From: an uncultured Gammaproteobacteria bacterium
GTDB lineage: Bacteria; Pseudomonadota; Gammaproteobacteria; CAJQNE01
Direction of reading: 5' to 3'
Length of the DNA stretch: 11,240 nucleotides
NCBI GenBank assembly: GCA_905479545.1
Contig: CAJQNE010000527.1
Location: forward strand, 1-11,240
Shown piece after piece: positions 6,737 to 11,240 of this stretch. The notes under the pieces are model-generated. The model had not been told where the DNA came from. It made no database searches and worked only from the letters and a program-made list of their open reading frames with translations. Numbering within the stretch: the stretch's first letter is position 1; every line of letters starts with the position of its first letter. A program made the translations under genes and the position numbers.

Positions 6737-6768
6737 GCAGCAGGCCGGCGTTTACGTCGGCCTGCTGC
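6737..6768 (+). terminator. Strong hairpin after tRNA-Leu, without a T-run
   Basis: GCAGCAGGCCG (6737-6747) pairs with CGGCCTGCTGC (6758-6768), extended inward by three pairs including a G-T, around a TTTA loop. The sequence after it is GTATTTGAAT, so the U-tract of a standard intrinsic terminator is missing. It may stop transcription poorly or serve as a 3' processing boundary for the tRNA precursor. Confidence 0.6.
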
Positions 6769-6785
6769 GTATTTGAATATCGATT

Positions 6786-6802
6786 TGCCAGCGTGGCTGG
6801 CA
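6786..6802 (+). other. Hairpin in the tig leader
   Basis: TGCCAGC and GCTGGCA form a perfect 7-bp stem around GTG, ending 24 nt before the tig ATG. No promoter is obvious between tRNA-Leu and tig, so this would be part of a leader RNA that may affect tig mRNA processing or translation. Confidence 0.45.
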
Positions 6803-6826
6803 GCAACGTAGCACCAGAGAGTAGTT

Positions 6827-8101
6827 ATGCAAGCATCCGTAGAAGAAACCGGCGGCCTTGGTCGCAAACTGCGTATTGAAGTACCAGCCAGTGAAGTAGA
6901 TGGTGCTATCAAAGCGCGCATGCAGAACCTCAAAGGTACGGTTCGCATCAACGGTTTCCGCCCCGGTAAAGTGCCGATGAGCGTATTGCAGCAACGTTTT
7001 GGTGAGCCGGTTCGCGAAGAGGTAACTGGCGAGCTTATGCAAAAAACAATCGGTGAGGCGATTCAGGAAAACGAATTGCGCCCGGTTCGTATCGACAATG
7101 TTGATACCGATAAAGATGGTGAAAACCTGGTGTTTACCGCTGAGTTTGATGTGTTTCCTACCATTGAGCTGAAAGGTCTGGAAGGCATTAAGGTCGATAA
7201 AACCGTCGCTGAAATTACTAGCGACGATATGGATAAGGCCGTTCAGAATTTGCGCCAGAGTCGCGCCGACTTTGAAGACGTCGAGCGTGCTGCTAAAGAG
7301 GGCGACCGGGTTATTACTGACTTCGTAGGTAAAATTGACGGCGAAGCCTTTGACGGCGGCGCTGCTGAAAAAGCTTCGGTTGACCTGGGTAGTGGCAGCT
7401 TCTTGCCAGATTTTGAGTCTGGCTTAACCGGTGTTAAAGCCGGTGATGAGAAAGTCTTTGAAGTTAAGTTCCCTGCGGACTATGGCTCTGCTGATTTAGC
7501 TGGCAAGACCGCTGAATTCACGGCGACTGTGCACCAGGTTCAAGAAGCGACGTTGCCAGAACTTGACGATGCTTTCGCTGAGCAGATGGGCTTTACCGAC
7601 GGTGGTGTTGATGCACTGCGCGAAGCGGTTGAAAACAACCTGAAGCAGCAGGCCGAGAAACAGTTTGCTCAAGAAATTCGTGACCAGGTAATGGACGGCT
7701 TGTACGAGTCAAATAAAGGCTTCGAGTTGCCAGCTACCTTAGTCGATGCTGAGCTGGAAGGCGTTAAGCAGCGCAATGAGCAAGCGGAAGACGACGACAA
7801 GCAAAGCGATGATGAATTGCGTACTGACGCAGAGAAACGGGTATCGCTGGGCTTGTTGGTTGCTGAAGTCAGTCGGGCTCGCGAAATTACTGTTGATGAG
7901 CAGCGGGTAAATCAGCGCCTGTTTGAAATTATTGGCAACAACCCGCAGGCCTACGAAATGTTCCAGGCATACCGCGAAGACGAGAACGTGATGCAGTCGC
8001 TGCAAACCTCGATTCTTGAAGAGCAGGTAGTTGAAAGCCTGCTGAGTACGGCCAATGTGAATGAAACCAAGAAGCCATACACCGAAATTATGGGTGGCTA
8101 G
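6827..8101 (+). CDS. tig: Trigger factor, ribosome-associated chaperone
   Basis: Trigger factor binds ribosomal protein L23 at the exit tunnel and shields nascent chains; it also has peptidyl-prolyl isomerase activity. The 424 residues compare with 432 in E. coli. The ribosome-docking signature GFRPGKVP falls at 43-50, the same position as in E. coli. An FKBP-like PPIase domain runs from about 159 (GDRVITDFVGKIDGE) to about 240 (FTATVHQVQE), and the remainder is the helical C-terminal chaperone domain. The N-terminus MQASVEETGGLGRKL fits the family, which fixes the ATG. Its ribosome binding site is weak (AGAGAG). It precedes clpP-clpX-lon as in many gammaproteobacteria and ends at a strong terminator. 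Confidence 0.98.
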   Translation: MQASVEETGGLGRKLRIEVPASEVDGAIKARMQNLKGTVRINGFRPGKVPMSVLQQRFGEPVREEVTGELMQKTIGEAIQENELRPVRIDNVDTDKDGENLVFTAEFDVFPTIELKGLEGIKVDKTVAEITSDDMDKAVQNLRQSRADFEDVERAAKEGDRVITDFVGKIDGEAFDGGAAEKASVDLGSGSFLPDFESGLTGVKAGDEKVFEVKFPADYGSADLAGKTAEFTATVHQVQEATLPELDDAFAEQMGFTDGGVDALREAVENNLKQQAEKQFAQEIRDQVMDGLYESNKGFELPATLVDAELEGVKQRNEQAEDDDKQSDDELRTDAEKRVSLGLLVAEVSRAREITVDEQRVNQRLFEIIGNNPQAYEMFQAYREDENVMQSLQTSILEEQVVESLLSTANVNETKKPYTEIMGG

Positions 8102-8131
8102 TAGGTAGTAGCCAGGGTTTCGACTTAATAC

Positions 8132-8168
8132 AACCGGCTGGCGGCATTCGCCTCAGCCGGTTTTTTTT
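8132..8168 (+). terminator. Rho-independent terminator after tig
   Basis: AACCGGCT pairs with AGCCGGTT, with an inner GGCG/CGCC helix and a GCATT loop, followed by a T8 run (8161-8168). It separates tig from clpP, so clpP needs its own promoter. Confidence 0.92.
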
Positions 8169-8197
8169 ATCTGTATGCCAAGGCATGCTTTGAAAGG

Positions 8198-8223
8198 CTT
8201 GAATTCTTACGCTGCGGCCATAC
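8198..8223 (+). promoter_or_regulatory. Candidate heat-shock (sigma-32) promoter for clpP
   Basis: CTTGAA (8198-8203) is followed after 12 nt by GGCCATAC, which keeps the CCAT core of the sigma-32 -10 (CCCCATNT). The spacing is at the short end of the known range. A second TTGAAA lies 8 nt upstream (8190-8195). A CCAT...ATGG imperfect inverted repeat overlaps the -10. clpP is a sigma-32 gene in E. coli, and the tig terminator makes a promoter here necessary. Confidence 0.38.
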
Positions 8224-8334
8224 CGTTGGGCATGGTAAGGAAATATTATTGCTAAAACCCATCGCGGCTAGCCAGTTACTTTCTCGCAGGCTAGTATCGC
8301 GCAATGACTCCCAAATTTGAGCGACTCAATCTCA

Positions 8335-8994
8335 ATGAATAAGTATTTTGGCTATAACTCTATGTCCTCTGCGGTCGAAAACCTCGGTCCGCAGGCGGCT
8401 ATTCTTCCGCAGGTAATTGAAGAAGGCCCGCGTGGCACGTTTTCATTCGACCTGTTTTCGCGCCTATTGCGTGAAAGGGTGGTGTTCCTGAGCGGTCAGG
8501 TTGAAGACATGATGGCCAATATTGCGGTGGCTCAGCTGCTGTTTCTTGAGTCGGAAAATCCGGATAAAGAAATTAGCATGTACATAAACTCACCCGGTGG
8601 TTCAGTTACGGCGGGTATGGGTATTTACGACACCATGCAGTTCGTTAAGCCCAAGGTCGCGACCGTTTGTGTAGGACAGGCGGCCAGTATGGGTGCCGTG
8701 CTCTTAGCGGCCGGCGCGAAAGGTAAGCGTTTCGCACTACCGCATTCACGCATTATGATTCATCAGCCTTTGGGTGGCTTTCAGGGGCAGGCTTCCGATA
8801 TTGATATTCACGCCCGTGAAATTCTGTATATCCGAGAGCGTTTGAACGGTGTGCTTGCACAGCATACCGGCAAAAACATCGAAGAGATTGCTAAAGACAC
8901 CGAGCGCGACAACTTTATGAGTGCCGATCAGGCGCGCGATTATGGTTTGATTGATGCGGTAATCGATAGCCGCGCAGCGCTAAGCGAGAAATAA
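8335..8994 (+). CDS. clpP: ATP-dependent Clp protease proteolytic subunit
   Basis: ClpP forms the two-ring, 14-subunit serine protease chamber fed by ClpX. From the ATG at 8335 (219 aa) the triad is Ser118 (GQAASMGA), His143 (MIHQPLGG) and Asp192 (TERDNF). Their spacings of 25 and 49 residues equal those of S. aureus ClpP (S98/H123/D172). INSPGGSVTAGMGIYDTMQ is the expected substrate-side segment. The N-terminus MNKYFGYNS... is an extension, probably removed as a propeptide. Possible starts are TTG 8317, ATG 8335 and ATG 8362; none has a good ribosome binding site, so the start is uncertain by about 15 codons. There is no terminator after the stop, which suggests read-through to clpX. Confidence 0.96.
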   Translation: MNKYFGYNSMSSAVENLGPQAAILPQVIEEGPRGTFSFDLFSRLLRERVVFLSGQVEDMMANIAVAQLLFLESENPDKEISMYINSPGGSVTAGMGIYDTMQFVKPKVATVCVGQAASMGAVLLAAGAKGKRFALPHSRIMIHQPLGGFQGQASDIDIHAREILYIRERLNGVLAQHTGKNIEEIAKDTERDNFMSADQARDYGLIDAVIDSRAALSEK

Positions 8995-9152
8995 CTCGTT
9001 AGAAAGTATTGGCTCGTTGCTGATTCATTGATCAGTAATGTGAAGTTCGATTCTCACTAATGCGGTACGTGGCTTAGGCTGAGTTGGCCGTTTATGGTTA
9101 ACCGGCTGGCCGAGCTAAAATAACGTTCTGTCGGGTAGTGGAGCGTATTTGT

Positions 9153-9174
9153 GCCGCCTGCGCAGCTTGGCGGC
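9153..9174 (+). other. Stem-loop in the clpP-clpX spacer
   Basis: GCCGCC (9153-9158) and GGCGGC (9169-9174) form a 6-bp all-G/C stem with a 10-nt loop. No T-run follows, so it is not an intrinsic terminator; an RNA processing or stability element is possible. Confidence 0.4.
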
Positions 9175-9262
9175 TAGATTGGAAATTCCGGTCAGCCGTG
9201 GCGAGCTTAGGCTTTGCGCCTGAGAACCGCGATAGCACAACGAAAAAACTAATGAGTATGTT

Positions 9263-9287
9263 GCGGTAGGGACAATATGCCTACCGC
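9263..9287 (+). other. Perfect inverted repeat upstream of clpX
   Basis: GCGGTAGG (9263-9270) and CCTACCGC (9280-9287) are perfect 8-bp arms around a 9-nt loop, about 100 nt before clpX. It has no T-run. It could be an mRNA stem or a dimeric-regulator operator just upstream of the clpX promoter candidate. Confidence 0.5.
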
Positions 9288-9303
9288 TCAGCGTGATACA
9301 CCT

Positions 9304-9331
9304 TTCCCGCTGCCAGAGCGCATGGTATACC
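9304..9331 (+). promoter_or_regulatory. Candidate clpX promoter (extended -10)
   Basis: TATACC (9326-9331) has a TG extension one base upstream (TGG). A weak TTCCCG -35 lies 16 nt upstream. It would start transcription near 9338, about 47 nt before clpX. Support is modest. Confidence 0.33.
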
Positions 9332-9384
9332 TGTAACAGTAAGCACCAGATAGCGGGCTGATTCCGCATGGAAAACTAAACGAT

Positions 9385-10665
9385 ATGAGCGACGATAAAC
9401 GCAACCGGGGTGATGACAGCGGCAAGCTGTTGTACTGCTCGTTTTGCGGCAAAAGCCAGCATGAGGTTCGTAAACTCATCGCTGGTCCATCGGTATTTAT
9501 TTGTGATGAATGTGTTGACCTGTGCAATGACATTATTCGTGAAGAGTTGGAAGAGAAACCGGAAACGGATTCTACCAGCCTGCCAAAACCTGCCGAAATT
9601 AAAGCGACGCTGGATTCGTATGTTATCGGCCAGGAGGCGGCCAAGCGTGTTTTGTCGGTAGCGGTGTATAACCACTACAAGCGGTTGGGTGCCAAAGACG
9701 ACCGCGACGAAGTTGAGCTGTCGAAAAGCAATATTCTGCTTATCGGACCTACCGGTTGCGGCAAAACGCTGTTGGCAGAAACGTTAGCGCGCACGCTTAA
9801 CGTGCCGTTTACCATGGCAGATGCTACAACCTTAACTGAAGCTGGTTATGTGGGTGAGGATGTTGAAAATATCATCCAGAAACTGCTGCAGAAATGTGAT
9901 TACGATGTAGAGAAAGCCCAATCTGGCATTGTTTATATCGATGAGATTGACAAGGTTTCCCGGAAAGCGGAAAACCCGTCAATCACCCGGGATGTGTCTG
10001 GCGAAGGTGTGCAGCAAGCGCTACTGAAGTTAATTGAAGGCACTATCGCGTCAGTGCCCCCGCAAGGTGGGCGCAAGCATCCGCAGCAGGAGTTTTTACA
10101 GGTCGATACCCGTAATATTCTGTTTATCTGTGGTGGTGCGTTTGCTGGTCTCGATAAGGTCATCAACGCACGCAGTATTAAAACCGGTATTGGCTTTAAT
10201 GCGGCCATTAAAGAGAGCGAAAAAGACCACAATCTTGGCGAAGTGCTTGCCGGTGTAGAGCCGGAAGATTTGATTAAGTACGGCCTTATTCCTGAGTTTG
10301 TTGGCCGGCTGCCGGTATTGGCCACGCTACGTGAGCTCGATGAAGATGCTCTGGTAAGTATTCTTCAGGAGCCGAAAAATGCGCTCGTTAAGCAGTACAA
10401 AAAGCTATTTGCGATGGAAGGTGTCGAACTGGAATTCCGTGAAGATGCCTTGCGAGCTGCAGCCCGAAAGGCGATGAAGCGGAAAACCGGCGCTCGCGGT
10501 CTGCGTACCATTTTGGAAACGGTACTGGTTGATGTGATGTATGACTTACCATCGAGCGACAACGTTAGCAAAGTGGTGGTTGATGAAGCTGTGATTCTGG
10601 GCGATGCACAACCGTACATAATGTACGAAACGCCGCCGGAGCAGCAGGCGACCGGAACGGAGTAG
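9385..10665 (+). CDS. clpX: Clp protease ATP-binding subunit ClpX
   Basis: ClpX is the hexameric AAA+ unfoldase that recognises degrons (ssrA and others) and threads substrates into ClpP. The 426 residues compare with 424 in E. coli. The N-terminal zinc-binding domain has Cys18, Cys21, Cys40 and Cys43. Walker A GPTGCGKT is at 121-128, pore loop 1 GYVG at 154-157, Walker B IVYIDEID at 182-189, the RKH pore loop at 230-232, and the ClpP-docking IGF loop at 269-271. The arginine finger falls in EFVGRLP (Arg308) and sensor 2 in GARGLR (Arg371). All key residues are present. The ATG has only a distant GGAA as ribosome binding site. It is 390 nt downstream of clpP and ends at a strong terminator, so lon is separately expressed. 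Confidence 0.98.
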   Translation: MSDDKRNRGDDSGKLLYCSFCGKSQHEVRKLIAGPSVFICDECVDLCNDIIREELEEKPETDSTSLPKPAEIKATLDSYVIGQEAAKRVLSVAVYNHYKRLGAKDDRDEVELSKSNILLIGPTGCGKTLLAETLARTLNVPFTMADATTLTEAGYVGEDVENIIQKLLQKCDYDVEKAQSGIVYIDEIDKVSRKAENPSITRDVSGEGVQQALLKLIEGTIASVPPQGGRKHPQQEFLQVDTRNILFICGGAFAGLDKVINARSIKTGIGFNAAIKESEKDHNLGEVLAGVEPEDLIKYGLIPEFVGRLPVLATLRELDEDALVSILQEPKNALVKQYKKLFAMEGVELEFREDALRAAARKAMKRKTGARGLRTILETVLVDVMYDLPSSDNVSKVVVDEAVILGDAQPYIMYETPPEQQATGTE

Positions 10666-10680
10666 TCGTTACTTTCCATT

Positions 10681-10719
10681 AAAAAACCCGCTACGGCATT
10701 GCGCTGCAGCGGGTTTTTT
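10681..10719 (+). terminator. Rho-independent terminator after clpX
   Basis: An A6 run plus CCCGCT (10687-10692) pairs with AGCGGG (10708-10713) plus a T6 run, enclosing a 15-nt loop that may pair further. It lies 15 nt after the clpX stop and ends the clpX transcript. Confidence 0.9.
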
Positions 10720-10860
10720 GTTGTTTCGGTCCGTTGTGTTATGTCTGGAAGCTTGCCGCTCAACGTATTGGTAGGTTGCGTTGGTGCTGTTGGTCGGGAA
10801 TCGTCATAACTTTCGCTGGTACAAGCTTTGGGAATCACGCATATTGTCAGTTGTGACATG

Positions 10861-10872
10861 GGGCAGTTGCCC
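10861..10872. repeat. Inverted repeat abutting the lon -35
   Basis: GGGCA and TGCCC flank GT, giving a 12-bp palindrome whose last base overlaps the first base of the CTTGAA -35 of the lon promoter candidate. A GTCA...TGAC repeat lies just upstream. This position would suit a regulator. Confidence 0.4.
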
Positions 10873-10899
10873 TTGAATTCGACAGCCTGCGACACATAT
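10872..10899 (+). promoter_or_regulatory. Sigma-32-like heat-shock promoter for lon
   Basis: CTTGAA (10872-10877) and ACACATAT (10892-10899) are separated by 14 nt. The -10 matches six of eight positions of CCCCATNT, counting the N, and the spacing is typical. lon is a sigma-32 gene in E. coli. A weaker sigma-70 reading (TTGAAT with TATCTA) overlaps. The start of lon lies about 120 nt downstream, leaving a fairly long leader. Confidence 0.6.
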
Positions 10900-11022
10900 C
10901 TAATGTACTGATCGAATGCATGGGTTTAATGCACTAACAGCATAACAACCCGCCCCTATTCTGTGCGCCGAACCATTCAGGCCGCACGATCTCCATTAAT
11001 GACAATAATTGACGAGCCTGCT

Positions 11023-11240
11023 ATGAGCTTTATTGAAGATACTGATTCCGTTACTGGCCTGGCACCGGTATTACCGCTGCGCGACGTAGTGGTGTATCCA
11101 CATATGGTGCTGCCACTGTTTGTCGGTCGCGATAGCTCTATTAAAGCGCTTGAGTCGGCGATGATGGGCGATAAGCGCATTTTACTGGTTGCCCAACGCA
11201 GCGCGGATGTTGAAGACCCGCAAGCCGCAGATTTATACGA
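11023..11240 (+). CDS. lon: ATP-dependent protease Lon (N-terminal 72 residues, 3' end outside window)
   Basis: Lon is the hexameric AAA+ serine protease that degrades misfolded and regulatory proteins. The visible part begins the N-terminal substrate-binding domain: PVLPLRDVVVYPHMVLPLFVGR, followed by SIKALESAM and KRILLVAQ, which tracks E. coli Lon closely. The AAA+ and protease domains are outside the window. ATG 11023 is preferred, with a weak GACGAG about 8 nt upstream. ATG 10999 is in frame and would add eight residues (MTIIDEPA) but has no ribosome binding site. It follows clpX in the usual order, behind a terminator and its own heat-shock-like promoter. Confidence 0.97.
   Translation, partial: MSFIEDTDSVTGLAPVLPLRDVVVYPHMVLPLFVGRDSSIKALESAMMGDKRILLVAQRSADVEDPQAADLY

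Larger units (their letters stand above)
8995..9384 (+). other. 390-nt clpP-clpX spacer without a gene
   Basis: No credible coding sequence lies here. It contains two stem-loops and a weak clpX promoter candidate, listed separately. There is also a GGTTAACC palindrome near 9100. No T-run terminator follows clpP. The spacer is long for two genes usually co-transcribed. Confidence 0.6.
10666..11022 (+). other. Gene-free clpX-lon region
   Basis: This 357-nt stretch holds the clpX terminator and the lon promoter region, listed separately. Between about 10720 and 10850 I see no feature that stands out. A 22-codon frame from the ATG at 10741 has no ribosome binding site and is not called. Confidence 0.65.

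Noticed and set aside
9115..9369. 84-codon minus-strand frame in the clpP-clpX spacer
   Set aside because: It is basic and of odd composition, has no clear ribosome binding site and resembles no family; it crosses both stem-loops. Treated as non-coding.
10741..10809. 22-codon frame in the clpX-lon region
   Set aside because: It has no ribosome binding site, no hydrophobic or toxin-like pattern, and lies just after a strong terminator.
10365..10895. 176-codon minus-strand frame over the clpX 3' end and terminator
   Set aside because: It is mostly antisense to clpX, runs through the terminator hairpin and shows a Ser/Thr-rich shadow composition.

Overview
This 11.2-kb window reads as a core-genome segment of a gammaproteobacterium. 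The protein sequences are close in length and motif layout to the E. coli/Pseudomonas versions. The order tRNA-Pro, tRNA-Arg, tRNA-His, tRNA-Leu, tig, clpP, clpX, lon is one I associate with Pseudomonas-like genomes. A marine relative of the Cellvibrionales/Spongiibacteraceae type is a reasonable guess, but the sequence alone does not fix the genus.

Left block (1-2927, + strand): the tail of the translation/ribosome-maturation operon. It holds infB (IF2, 5' end cut off by the window edge), rbfA (30S maturation) and truB (tRNA U55 pseudouridine synthase). The usual followers rpsO and pnp do not come next.

Middle block (2928-5863): three accessory genes. A + strand family IV (hormone-sensitive-lipase-like) esterase carries an unusual Lys/Ala-rich tail. 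It converges on a - strand pair across a strong bidirectional terminator. The pair is a membrane-anchored alpha/beta hydrolase, whose nucleophile serine is replaced by glycine, followed by a DUF2505-type small protein. A terminator-like hairpin lies between these two.

Right block (5864-11240, + strand): a 324-nt region with a stringent-type tRNA promoter, then four tRNA genes with encoded CCA ends, then trigger factor (tig), the ClpP protease, the ClpX unfoldase and the start of Lon. These form a protein-folding and protein-turnover cluster: trigger factor receives nascent chains, ClpXP degrades tagged or regulatory proteins, and Lon degrades misfolded ones. A sigma-32-like promoter precedes lon and a weaker candidate precedes clpP. 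Rho-independent terminators follow tig and clpX; none is visible after clpP.

I see no mobile element, CRISPR array, phage gene or obviously new multi-gene system. The most unusual items are the esterase with a histone-H1-like tail, the probable pseudo-hydrolase, and the rpsO/pnp-less junction after truB that these accessory genes occupy.
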